A stretch of 64,000 nt of DNA from Streptomyces aidingensis (GTDB taxonomy: Bacteria > Actinomycetota > Actinomycetes > Streptomycetales > Streptomycetaceae). Shown piece after piece: positions 21,325 to 32,114 of this stretch (its first letter is position 1; each line of letters begins with the position of its first letter). The stretch lies in NCBI RefSeq assembly GCF_900112355.1, contig NZ_FOLM01000001.1, positions 913,276 through 977,275 on the forward strand, written 5' to 3'. The notes below the pieces were generated by a model. It made no database searches. It worked only from the letters and a program-made list of their open reading frames with translations, and had not been told where the DNA came from. Both the position numbers and the translations under genes were made by a program.

Positions 21325-23299
21325 CGGGAATCCCGGACGGGTTGGCGGCGGCCCCGCGGCGCGGCCCCACGGCATGGCCCATCGAGCGTTCCCGGGCCGC
21401 GGCCACCGCCGTGAGCAGCGCGAACGGCGCCGCCGCCGCCCATGCCTGCGGGGTGCAGGCGTGCGGGTAGGGCACCGGCCGGGGGGCGTCCTCGGTGGAG
21501 TAGCCGGCGATCACCTCGGGCAACCGGTAGTCATGGGCGGCGGCGATCCGCACCAGACCGCGGGCCACCGCCCGGGTCTCCTCCCGCAGCCCGTAACGTG
21601 CCAGTCCCAGAGCGATGACCGCGTTGTCATGCGGCCAGACGCTGCCGCAGTGGTAGGACAGCGGATGGTAGGCGCCCTGCCCGGCGGCCAGGGTGCGCAC
21701 CCCCCAGCCGGAGAAGAAGTCCGGCTCCAGCAGCCGCCGGCCGACCGCGGTGGCCTGCTCGGGGCCGAGAATCCCGGACCACAGCAGATGCCCGGCGTCC
21801 GAGCCCAGCGCGTCGGCGGGGCGCCCGGACTCGTCCAGGGCCAGGGCCGGGAAGCGCTGCCCGGGCATCCAGAAGTCCCGGGCGAAGCGGGCCTTGAGCT
21901 CGTTCGCGGCCTGCTCCAGCCGGGCCGCGTACCCGGTGTCGTGCCAGAACATCCGGGCCAGCCAGGCGGTGCGGCGCAGCGCGTCGTAGGCGTAGCCCTG
22001 CGGGGCGGCGGCCCGCACCACGCCCTTGACCGGTGCGCCGTCGGCGAAGCAGATGGCGCCGGGGGAGTCCTTCCACGACTGGTTGGACAGGCCGCCCTCG
22101 TCGGGGTGGTAGGCCAGATAGCCGCAGTCGTCCAGCCCGCCGTGGGTGAACATCCAGTCCACGGCGGCGCGGGCGTGCCGCTCCAGCCGCTGCGCCGGTT
22201 TGTCGTCCCCGGTGCGCTCGGTGTAGGCGCCGAGCAGCACCAGGAACAGCGGGGTGGAATCCACCGAGCCGTAGTAGCGGCCGTAGGGCACCTGCTCGAA
22301 GTAGGCCAGCTCGCCGTGGCGCACCTCGTGCACGATCTTGCCCGGTTGGGCCACCCGGGCGGCGTCCTCCTCGGCGGCCTGGGTGGCCGCCAGGGCGGGC
22401 AGGGTGGCGGCGGCCAGCTCCGGCCGGTGCGGCAGGGTGAACAGGGAGGTGAACAGGGCGTGCCGGGCGAGCAGGGTGAGGAACCAGGGCACCCCGGCGG
22501 CCGGCACCCGCAGCATCTCGCCGTCCGGGCCGGCCGCGGGGATGCGCAGGCCGGCCAGGTCGGCCAGAGAGCGGGCGCAGGTGCGGGCCAGATCGGGCCA
22601 GTCGGAGCCCTCCCAGGGCAGCGGCGCGGCGGTGAGGAACTCGTCCGGGCCGTCGGCGGATTCCGGCGCCCCATAGGGCTGGGCGGCGGCCCGCAGCAGC
22701 AGTTCGACGGTGGCGTGCGGCGCCAGCTCGATCCGCCAGACCAGGCGGCGGGCGCCGCTTCCGGTCTCCTCCACCTGGTCGGGCGGGGGCACCGAGGTGA
22801 TCTGGGTGCTGGCGTGCCACTCGTGCCGGTGATAGCCGAACTCCACGCCGTCGTCGAGGAGTTCGCGGGTCCGGTGGGTACAGCTCTTGTCGTACCAGCG
22901 GTGGTCGGAGCGCAGTTCGAACTGGTCGGTGAAGTCGGCGTCCACCGTGAGCGCCACTAATGCGCTGCTGGTCTCGGCGCGGTTGCTGGTCAGCCGCAGC
23001 CGTTCCATGAGCGTCCCGGAGGTGACGGTCTGCTCGCGGAAAACGGTCAGGGCCGGCGGCTCGCCGCGCCCGCTGGGCGGGACGAGCACGCAGGACGCGG
23101 TCATCCCTCCCTCGGAGGCGGGCACCAGAACGGTGGGCGTGGAGCCGTCCACCGTCAGTTGCCACCGGCTGAGATGCCGGGCATCGAACGCGAACAGCCC
23201 GTCGGGCGAGCTGCCGCGTGCTCCGGTGATGTCACCGGAGGGCCCTACTGCGGCGAAGGTGCCGTTGTGCACCAGCAGCCTGTGGTGCGTGGCGTTCAT
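21287..23299 (-). CDS. Glycogen-debranching-enzyme-like glycoside hydrolase (GDE N-terminal + (alpha/alpha)6 domain)
   Basis: 670 residues. The N-terminus (LLVHNGTFAAVGPSGDITG, DGLFAFDARHLSRWQLTVDG) fits the GDE_N_bis domain found in amylo-alpha-1,6-glucosidase-like proteins. The C-terminal half is an (alpha/alpha)6 barrel with SVDSTPLFLVLLGAY and SNQSWKDSPGAI, then CGSVWPHDNAVIALGL. This family usually acts on alpha-glucans; the exact substrate is uncertain. There is no signal peptide, so it is likely cytoplasmic. It lies 62 bp after a second glycosidase and diverges, with it, from a ROK regulator. Confidence 0.82.
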   Translation of the reverse strand: MNATHHRLLVHNGTFAAVGPSGDITGARGSSPDGLFAFDARHLSRWQLTVDGSTPTVLVPASEGGMTASCVLVPPSGRGEPPALTVFREQTVTSGTLMERLRLTSNRAETSSALVALTVDADFTDQFELRSDHRWYDKSCTHRTRELLDDGVEFGYHRHEWHASTQITSVPPPDQVEETGSGARRLVWRIELAPHATVELLLRAAAQPYGAPESADGPDEFLTAAPLPWEGSDWPDLARTCARSLADLAGLRIPAAGPDGEMLRVPAAGVPWFLTLLARHALFTSLFTLPHRPELAAATLPALAATQAAEEDAARVAQPGKIVHEVRHGELAYFEQVPYGRYYGSVDSTPLFLVLLGAYTERTGDDKPAQRLERHARAAVDWMFTHGGLDDCGYLAYHPDEGGLSNQSWKDSPGAICFADGAPVKGVVRAAAPQGYAYDALRRTAWLARMFWHDTGYAARLEQAANELKARFARDFWMPGQRFPALALDESGRPADALGSDAGHLLWSGILGPEQATAVGRRLLEPDFFSGWGVRTLAAGQGAYHPLSYHCGSVWPHDNAVIALGLARYGLREETRAVARGLVRIAAAHDYRLPEVIAGYSTEDAPRPVPYPHACTPQAWAAAAPFALLTAVAAARERSMGHAVGPRRGAAANPSGIPVSLRRCQAPRPH

Positions 23300-23361
23300 C
23301 GGGGGCGTCCCTCCCTTTTTCGCCGGTCACGCGCCGGGCGCGTGGGGATGGTCTGGCTGAC

Positions 23362-24924
23362 TCAGGGCAGTGGCTCCGCCGTCGGGGCCGTCCCTGATGC
23401 CGCGGCCCGGGTCCCGGTGCCGTCGGCGGTGAGGGCGGGTGTGTCCGTGGCACTCGTGGTGCCGGCGACGGTTCCCGCCGTGCAGGGCTGCGCCGGGGCG
23501 GCCGGCTCGTCCGCTGCGGGCTGTGCTGCCTGCGACAGCCCCGCGTCCGTCCCCAGGTGCCGGACCTCGGTCTCCAGCAGGTCCGCGGCGAGTGCCGCAG
23601 TCCAGCTGAAGTTCCGCGCGCCATGCGGTTGTTCGGTGTACGGGTCGAGGTATTCGGCGAAGCCGGAGTCGGCGGCGGCGCCGAGTATCGCGGAGCGCAG
23701 TCCGGCGGCCCGTGCGGGCCTGCCCTGTTCCCTCAGACCGCGCTCGATCAGCCAGTTGACGTTGAACCAGGCGGGACCGCGCCAGTAGCGCGAGGCGTCG
23801 AACGCCTTGCCGCACAGGTCGTAACTGGGCACCAGGCGGGTGCCGTGGCCCAGGGAGAAGTGCTCGCCTTCCATGGTGCGCAGCAGCGCGTCGGCGATGT
23901 GCCCGGGCAGGCCCGGGACGACCAGGGGGAGCAGGCCGGTGGCGCTGCGCGCGGGCAGCGTGCGGCCGGCGATCAGGTCATGGCACAGGAACAGGCCGGT
24001 GCGGCCGTCCCAGCACCGCTTGACCAGCGCGTTGGTGAGTTCTTCGGCGTGGATGCGGTGGTCGGTGGGGTCGGCGCCCAGGGCCTGGGCTATCTCGGCC
24101 AGGGCGTGCTCGGCGAGGATCAGCAGCGCGTTGAAGCCCGGGTCCTCGACGGCGAAGGAGTGCGGGGTGCGGGCGTCGTGGTAGCCGTGGTCGCGGTAGG
24201 TGCGGGCCAGCGCCACATAGCGGCGGTAGTCCAGATCGGTGGGGCGGTCGCCGGGGTCGCCGTGGTCCAGGTCACAGCGGCGGAAGGAGCCGGGCGGGGC
24301 CGGTGCCACCCGGGCCAGCGGCGCGTCCCAGCAGGGACTGTTGTCCATCCCGGACTCCCAGGGGTGGACGATCGCGGCCAGTCCGCGTCCGCCCAGGTCG
24401 CGGGGGCCGGTGAGATAGCGCTGCCAGGCGGTGAGCTTCGGGTAGAGGCCGGCCAGGAAGCCGGTGCGGCCGGAGCCGGCCGGATCGGCGAGATGGGTCA
24501 GCCAGGCGGCCAGCGCGTGCACCGGGGGCTGCACCAGGCCGGAGGTCTGCACCGTGGCGGGCGCCCCGGCCGCGGCGCCGTCCGTGGCGGAGCGCCAGAA
24601 GTCCGGGCTGGGGAAGTAGGCGTCCAGCGGGACGGCGGGGTTGAAGACGATGTGCGGCACCCGGCCGTCCGCCCACTGGGCGGCGAACAGGGTGGTGAGT
24701 TCGCGGCGGGCCCGCTCGGGCGCGAAGTGCCGCAGGCCGATGGCGATGAACGCGGAGTCCCAGCTCCACTGGTGCGGGTACAGGGCCCGGGAGGGCACGG
24801 TCGAGCTGCCGGTCCAGTTGTCGTGCAGCACCCGGCGGGCGCGGCGCAGCAGGCCGGCCGGGGTCCAGCCGGGGTGCGCGGTGCCGGCGGGGCGCTGCAG
24901 CGCGGTGGTGAGGGCGGTCGTCAT
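23362..24924 (-). CDS. MGH1-like (GH63/trehalase-clan) glycoside hydrolase
   Basis: 520 residues. Signatures: LYPHQWSWDSAFIAIGLRHF, FAAQWADGRVPHIVF, HPWESGMDNSPCWD, and YWRGPAWFNVNWLIERGL, the latter two typical of GH63/MGH1-like (alpha/alpha)6 enzymes. The catalytic acid is likely the Asp of WESGMDNSP. Mannosylglycerate or alpha-glucosyl substrates are possible. No export signal is visible. The last 50 residues are Ala/Thr-rich. First gene of a two-gene operon opposite a ROK repressor; no sugar transporter genes are adjacent. Confidence 0.82.
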   Translation of the reverse strand: MTTALTTALQRPAGTAHPGWTPAGLLRRARRVLHDNWTGSSTVPSRALYPHQWSWDSAFIAIGLRHFAPERARRELTTLFAAQWADGRVPHIVFNPAVPLDAYFPSPDFWRSATDGAAAGAPATVQTSGLVQPPVHALAAWLTHLADPAGSGRTGFLAGLYPKLTAWQRYLTGPRDLGGRGLAAIVHPWESGMDNSPCWDAPLARVAPAPPGSFRRCDLDHGDPGDRPTDLDYRRYVALARTYRDHGYHDARTPHSFAVEDPGFNALLILAEHALAEIAQALGADPTDHRIHAEELTNALVKRCWDGRTGLFLCHDLIAGRTLPARSATGLLPLVVPGLPGHIADALLRTMEGEHFSLGHGTRLVPSYDLCGKAFDASRYWRGPAWFNVNWLIERGLREQGRPARAAGLRSAILGAAADSGFAEYLDPYTEQPHGARNFSWTAALAADLLETEVRHLGTDAGLSQAAQPAADEPAAPAQPCTAGTVAGTTSATDTPALTADGTGTRAAASGTAPTAEPLP

Positions 24925-24968
24925 GCCACCGCCCCTGACCGGGCGGTGGCGGTGGCAGGGCTGTCGCA

Positions 24969-24984
24969 GGTGACGCAGGTCACC
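24969..24984. promoter_or_regulatory. 16-bp perfect palindrome (candidate ROK operator)
   Basis: GGTGAC-GCAG-GTCACC is a perfect 6-4-6 inverted repeat 45 bp upstream of the glycosidase start at 24924, in a 420-bp divergent promoter region (24925-25344). The same gap also has an AT-rich stretch (about 25140-25215), unusual here and probably the ROK promoter. No gene is visible in the gap. Confidence 0.4.
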
Positions 24985-25344
24985 GGGGTGGCGTGCATGA
25001 AGGTGGAGTTGTATGCGATCCGGCCGGGACGTCCGCCCTGGCCGAAAGTCCCGAAACCGACAGAAGGCGCGATCCGGTGATGCGGGAACAACCGGTCATT
25101 GCGGTGCACATGGGCCTCCGAGGGCGGGTCAGCGTCGTCGCTTATGGCGAAGATACCTTAGGGTTACGCGCGCTTAACATGCAAAAGTCGAGTCGTAATA
25201 CATCCTTGATGTACGGAAGTTGGTGCTAGCCCGTCAGAGTGAGGGGTTCTGGGGGAGGATGGCAAGAGGCACCGCGCGAAACACGTACACGCGGCCAACA
25301 CCGCCAGCTCACGCCCGGGTAATCCGGGCGGGGGAAACTTACGT

Positions 25345-26589
25345 ATGGGGAGAGCACGCAGAAGCATGGGCGACGACGGGAACGCCGGGGCCATGTGGGT
25401 GAGCCAGGCAAGCGCCGGGCATCTGCTCCAGCTCATTCGGAGCGGGCAGGCGACCACGCGCGGCGAGCTGCAGCGCGTCACCGGGCTGGCCCGGTCGACC
25501 GTGAGCAGCCGGCTGGACCAGCTCTTCGGTGCCGGCTGGATCCGCGAGGCGGCGGCCGGTCCCTCCACCGGCGGGCGGCCCGCCATGCGGCTGGAGTTCG
25601 ACGCCGGGCACGGTGTGGTGCTGGCCGCCGTGCTGGAGACCCGGCACGGCCGGGCCGCGGTGCTCGATCTGGCCGGCCGCATTCTCGCCGAGCAGGTGGG
25701 GGACCTGCTCATCGACGTCGGCCCGGAGAAGGTGCTGGGCCAGGTGGGTGACTGGTTCGCCGCGCTGCTGGCCGAGCTGGGCGTGGACGCGGGCGCGGTC
25801 TGCGGCATCGGCCTGTCCGTCCCCGGCCCGGTGGAGGCGTCCACCGGCACGGTGGTGCAGCCCCCGATCATGCCCGGCTGGGACGGCTACCCGATCCCCG
25901 ACCGGATGCGCCAGGTCTTCCGCGACCAGGTGGGCGGCGACCCGGCCGTGCCGGTGCTGGTGGACAACGACGCCAATCTGATGGCCTACGCCGAGCAGCG
26001 CCTCGGCCACCCCGACTGCGCGGCGTTCCTGCTGGTCAAGGTCTCCACCGGCATAGGCGCCGGGATCGTGGTGGACGGCCAGATCTTCCGCGGCATCGAC
26101 GGCGGCGCCGGTGACATCGGTCACATCCGGCTGCACGATGCCGCCGAGGCGCTGTGCATGTGCGGCTCCTACGGCTGCCTGGCGGCCGTGGCCAGCGGGC
26201 GCGCCCTGGCCCGGCAGCTCACCGACATGGGCATCCCCACCGCCTCCGGCTCGGGCGTGCGCGAACTGCTCTCGGTGGGGCAGCCGGACGCGCTGCGGCT
26301 GGCCCGCAGCGCCGGGCGGCGGGTGGGCGATGTGCTGGCCACGGTGGTCACCCTGGTCAATCCGGGGGTGCTGATGATCGCCGGAGACCTGGCCGGCGCG
26401 CCCTTTGTCACCGGGGTGAGGGAGCGGCTCTACCAGCTCACCATGCCCCGCACCACCACCCATCTGGAGGTGGTCACCTCCCGGCTCGGCGACCGGGCCG
26501 GGCTGACCGGGGCGGCGCTCCATGTGGTGGAGCATCTCTACGCCCCGGCCCAGGCGGATCTCCGGCTGTCCCGGCAGGCCGCGGCCTGA
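25345..26589 (+). CDS. ROK-family transcriptional regulator
   Basis: 414 residues. The N-terminal winged helix (ATTRGELQRVTGLARSTVSS, then RLDQL) is followed by a ROK sugar-kinase-like domain with ISLSVPGPVE-type sequence (GIGLSVPGPVEAS), VDNDANLMAYAEQRLG, and GGAGDIGHIRL. The zinc motif CMCGSYGCLAAVASG is intact. It is probably a sugar-responsive repressor of the divergent glycosidase pair. GGGGGA upstream supports ATG 25345; ATG 25366 is an alternative. Confidence 0.9.
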   Translation: MGRARRSMGDDGNAGAMWVSQASAGHLLQLIRSGQATTRGELQRVTGLARSTVSSRLDQLFGAGWIREAAAGPSTGGRPAMRLEFDAGHGVVLAAVLETRHGRAAVLDLAGRILAEQVGDLLIDVGPEKVLGQVGDWFAALLAELGVDAGAVCGIGLSVPGPVEASTGTVVQPPIMPGWDGYPIPDRMRQVFRDQVGGDPAVPVLVDNDANLMAYAEQRLGHPDCAAFLLVKVSTGIGAGIVVDGQIFRGIDGGAGDIGHIRLHDAAEALCMCGSYGCLAAVASGRALARQLTDMGIPTASGSGVRELLSVGQPDALRLARSAGRRVGDVLATVVTLVNPGVLMIAGDLAGAPFVTGVRERLYQLTMPRTTTHLEVVTSRLGDRAGLTGAALHVVEHLYAPAQADLRLSRQAAA

Positions 26590-26678
26590 CCCGCGCCGCC
26601 GCGCCCGCGCCTCCCGCCCCGGCCGCGCCCGCCGCCCCGGCCGCGCCGCCGGGGGCCGGACGGCCCCCGCGCTGACCC

Positions 26679-26715
26679 GAACGGCCGATCCCGGAAGAGG
26701 CGGGAGCGGCCGTTC
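26679..26715 (+). terminator. Strong hairpin terminator after the ROK gene
   Basis: A 15-bp stem with one central mismatch (26679-26693 with 26701-26715), a 7-nt loop, and CCTGT following; 90 bp after the ROK stop. Confidence 0.75.
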
Positions 26716-26949
26716 CCTGTCGGTGTGACTCCGCTCACCGCAGCAGTCGCGGGCTTCCCGCCCCCGAGGGGGTCGCGGCCCGGCGCGGACCGGTCCCGGA
26801 GCAGGACGCGGGCGCTGTGCCGCCCCGCTTCCCGGGCCCGGCTCCGGGGGGTCGTCCCCTTCCCGGCCGAGGGCTTGCTGTGCGCAGCGCGCGAACGTGG
26901 TCGAAAATCCCACACAGATCTATATATGCAGCCCTTTGTCCGCGTGACT

Positions 26950-26988
26950 CTTGCCACGCATGATGGCAAGGACGCTCAGATGAGCGTC
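26950..26988 (+). promoter_or_regulatory. Two adjacent perfect hairpins in the ppdK leader
   Basis: CTTGCCA (26950-26956) pairs with TGGCAAG (26964-26970). Immediately next, GACGCTC (26971-26977) pairs with GAGCGTC (26982-26988), followed by TTGCGGGG. They lie between an AT-rich ATCTATATATG (about 26919-26929, a possible -10 area, very unusual at this GC) and the ppdK start at 27041. They could be a structured 5' UTR or two operator palindromes. The rest of 26590-27040 holds no gene. Confidence 0.5.
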
Positions 26989-27040
26989 TTGCGGGGTACT
27001 CTCCCGCTGTCAGGGCAGCCATTCCGCGAGGAGTCGTCCC

Positions 27041-29812
<2,772 letters not shown>

Positions 29813-29874
29813 CCCGGCCCCCGGTGGCCGCCGCCGACCCCGACCCTCACCGACGGCGGCCCCCGGTTCCCCAC

Positions 29875-29908
29875 AGGGGGCGGCATCTGTGCGGAGATGC
29901 CGCCCCCT
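29875..29908 (+). terminator. ppdK terminator
   Basis: Perfect 14-bp stem (29875-29888 with 29895-29908), 6-nt loop, followed by CTCCTTTTCCC. One of the few hairpins here with a T-rich tail. Confidence 0.85.
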
Positions 29909-29963
29909 CTCCTTTTCCCGGCACGCTGCCCATGAGGTGTAATACGCGTCATATACTTGGTTC

Positions 29964-30290
29964 ATGGCCCGAACCAGGATCAGCATCAGCCTCGACGAGG
30001 ACCAGGCGCGGCGGATCAGGGAGCACGCCGAGCGCGCGGGCATGGATGTCTCCGCCTACCTGGTCAACGCGGCCATAAGGCAGATCGCCGAGACAGCGGC
30101 GGCCGAGGCCCAGTTCGCCCGGGTGGACCACATCATCGCGGAGGCGGAGGCCGCCGCCGCCGATCTTCCGCCGCTGCCGGAGGTCACCGACGACGATCTC
30201 ACCGAGGAGGAGCGGCGGAGGGTGCAGTCGGCGGTGGATCTGGTCCTCGGCCGGGGCCATGACACCGGCCGTGGGGGAGCGGCGGCGTGA
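29964..30290 (+). CDS. Ribbon-helix-helix (CopG/MetJ-like) antitoxin
   Basis: 108 residues. The N-terminus RTRISISLDEDQARRIREHA and MDVSAYLVNAAIRQ is a typical RHH fold. The acidic C-terminal half would wrap the toxin. The stop overlaps the start of the PIN gene as GTGA, so the two are translationally coupled. The short promoter region upstream (TATACTTGGTTC before the ATG) may be self-regulated. Confidence 0.85.
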   Translation: MARTRISISLDEDQARRIREHAERAGMDVSAYLVNAAIRQIAETAAAEAQFARVDHIIAEAEAAAADLPPLPEVTDDDLTEEERRRVQSAVDLVLGRGHDTGRGGAAA

Positions 30291-30772
30291 CCGGCCGGGT
30301 GCCCGTCTACGACACCGGCATGCTGATCGCCCTTGCCGACCGCAAGCCCGGGGCCTGGCGGCTGCACGACAGGCTGCGGGAATCGGTCCACCGGGCCGTG
30401 GTTCCGGGGCCCGTGCTGGCTCAGGTCTGGCGTCCGAGCCCGGCGGCCGTCCATGCCCTTGCCCGGGTGATGAAGGACTGCACCGTACCGCTGGCGCGCA
30501 GCGCCGCGCCCGCCATGCGTGCCACCGAAGCCGGTCAGATGACCTGCATGGGCTGCGCCACGGCCCTGGACCTCGCCGAGTGGCAGCGGATCGGCGCGGC
30601 GCTCGGCCGGGCCGGGCTGCCGCCGAAGAAGCGTCCGGACGCGGTGGACGCGCTGGTGGTGCTGACCGCCGCCCGGCATGGAGCCGCGGTGGTGTTCACC
30701 AGCGACCCGGACGACATCTCGGCCTGTCTGACCGCCCTGGACGCCCGCGACGTCCACGTCTTCCCGCTCTGA
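30287..30772 (+). CDS. PIN-domain toxin (VapC-like)
   Basis: 161 residues from GTG at 30287. PIN acidic residues are visible in VPVYDTGMLIALADRK (first Asp), KKRPDAVDALVVLTA, and VFTSDPDDI. The usual conserved Glu after the second strand seems replaced: VPGPVLAQVWRPS has Gln where VapCs have Glu. This substitution occurs in some actinomycete PIN subfamilies. The likely activity is tRNA/rRNA cleavage when the antitoxin is absent. Forms a toxin-antitoxin pair with the overlapping RHH gene. Confidence 0.83.
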   Translation: MTGRVPVYDTGMLIALADRKPGAWRLHDRLRESVHRAVVPGPVLAQVWRPSPAAVHALARVMKDCTVPLARSAAPAMRATEAGQMTCMGCATALDLAEWQRIGAALGRAGLPPKKRPDAVDALVVLTAARHGAAVVFTSDPDDISACLTALDARDVHVFPL

Positions 30773-30837
30773 GCACCCCGCGGCCCGGCCCACCGGACGG
30801 CACTCGGCGCGCGGCGGCGCTGCCCCACGCGCCGGCT

Positions 30838-31005
30838 GGGTGACCGGCAGCGGCATCGATTCGGCGGTGCGCTCCCCGACGCTCACCAGGTAGTCGTCCG
30901 GCACCAGTCCGAGACGCTGCCGTTCCGGGGGCGTTCAGTAGGCGGCGTTGTGCCCGGCGAAGCTGCCGTGGCCGCCGTGCGAGAGGAGTCATCTGAACGG
31001 CTTGT
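30838..31005 (-). pseudogene. Remnant of a NIPSNAP-family gene with two in-frame stops
   Basis: The minus strand reads F-R-stop-LLSHGGHGSFAGHNAAY-stop-TPPERQRLGL, then VPDDYLVSVGERTAES. This aligns with the C-terminal half of the NIPSNAP-like gene at 31056-31356 (FLWLISYDGPGSFAERNAEY, W, SSAEREAMRLDPDDYLERTEE). Both stops are TGA at Trp positions (30990-30992 and 30935-30937). The N-terminal half is not visible. A dead paralogue that faces away from its neighbour. Confidence 0.65.
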
Positions 31006-31055
31006 GGACGGGGTAGCGTCGGGCACGGACATTCGACGACGAAGGGCGGTAAGAC

Positions 31056-31356
31056 ATGCCCGGAACGACGCAGTTGCGCGTCTACACCGTCAAGGACGGC
31101 CTGTTGGACGAGTGGGCGCGGCGTTGGCGGGAGGAGATCGTGCCACTGCGTCTGGCGATGGGGTTCACCATCCGGCGGTGCCTGGCTGGACCGGGAGCGC
31201 AGCCAGTTTCTCTGGCTCATCTCTTACGACGGTCCTGGGTCCTTCGCCGAGCGCAATGCGGAGTACTGGTCCTCCGCAGAGCGCGAGGCGATGCGGCTGG
31301 ACCCCGACGACTATCTGGAGCGGACCGAGGAGCGGGCGGTTGACCCGGTGCTGTGA
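31056..31356 (+). pseudogene. NIPSNAP-family protein gene with a +1 frameshift
   Basis: ATG 31056 gives MPGTTQLRVYTVKDGLLDEW and then RRWREEIVPLRLAMGFTI in frame. An extra C around 31172-31173 then shifts the frame. Reading the other frame from there restores GGAWLDRERSQFLWLISYDG and PGSFAERNAEYWSSAEREA, then DPDDYLERTEERAVDPVL and TGA at 31354-31356. The restored protein is about 100 residues, normal for this dimeric alpha/beta-barrel family (NIPSNAP). It is either a real inactivation or a sequencing error in a GC run; the decayed neighbour favours inactivation. Confidence 0.72.
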
Positions 31357-31633
31357 CGCCGGCGTGTTGCCGTCGTAGCAATCAGGGTGCGGAGGGCATC
31401 ATGTGCTGCTGCCGGGGCCGTACCGGAACGAGCAGGACTTGGAGCAGAAGTTCCAGTCGCCGCCTCATGCCCCTCCCGTACGGAGCGAACTTCCGTTCGG
31501 TCCGCAGCCTCCGCTGGTCCCTCCGACAACGGATCATGTTACTCCGCGCGAAGCGGTCGAGGCAGTGTGCGACGAGAGGACGGGCCATGCGGTCAGGGGC
31601 GGCACCGCTGCGGAGAATGCCGCCCCGTCCCGG
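31357..31633. other. Intergenic region with no supported gene
   Basis: A less GC-rich stretch between two convergent units. Only short frames without ribosome-binding sites or codon bias are present. Looks like degenerate accessory DNA next to the NIPSNAP remnants. Confidence 0.6.
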
Positions 31634-31963
31634 TCACGCGGTGGCGGTGACGTCGAGCCAGTGGAGTTCGACGGGGCCGCCGGTGAGGCGGGTGAAGAGA
31701 GCGACGGCCCGGTCGGGGGAGCCCAGGCGGTAGGTGCTGGTGCCGTTGACGCAGATGACGTGCTGCTCGCCGTCGTCGTCGGCGCAGTGCATCCCCCACG
31801 CCGCGACGCAGGCGTCCGGCTCCCCGTCCTCCGTCTCCCACCGGCTCACGACGGCGAATGCCCGTGGCGCGGTGTCCTGCACGAGTCCGCGCAGTTCCGC
31901 CTGAAAGTCGAACGCGGTCTCGACCGGGCCGGCCTCGCCTTCGGGCGACGGTACGGTGTCCAT
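31634..31963 (-). CDS. Hypothetical protein beside an XRE-DUF397 pair
   Basis: 109 residues from ATG at 31963 with CAGGAG about 7 bp upstream. One compact domain: AELRGLVQDTAPRAFAVVSR, CVAAWGMHCADDDGEQHVIC, TSTYRLGSPDRAVALFTRL. I do not recognise a named family. It diverges from the DUF5753 regulator gene; this kind of small partner occurs near WhiJ-like clusters in Streptomyces. Cytoplasmic by composition. Confidence 0.7.
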   Translation of the reverse strand: MDTVPSPEGEAGPVETAFDFQAELRGLVQDTAPRAFAVVSRWETEDGEPDACVAAWGMHCADDDGEQHVICVNGTSTYRLGSPDRAVALFTRLTGGPVELHWLDVTATA

Positions 31964-32114
31964 GAAATTCTCCTGTTCTGCCGACGGTTGACTCTCGGGT
32001 GCCACTCACCGTAGGACAGGAAGTAGAATGTTTTCTCCCTGAGAGTAGAATTGATCCGCCAAACCCCTCGTTGGGGTGATTCTGCGAACAGATCGACTGA
32101 CAGAGGAGGGGCGT

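Noticed and set aside
25130-25220. AT-rich patch considered as an attachment site or small RNA gene
   Set aside because: No tRNA, integrase or flanking direct repeat was found; it fits a promoter region better.
30773-31055. T-box or riboswitch-like structure before the NIPSNAP gene
   Set aside because: The sequence is better explained as a decayed coding fragment on the opposite strand.
31382-31588. 68-residue Arg-rich frame on the minus strand
   Set aside because: No ribosome-binding site, no recognisable domain, and weak codon bias in a decayed region.
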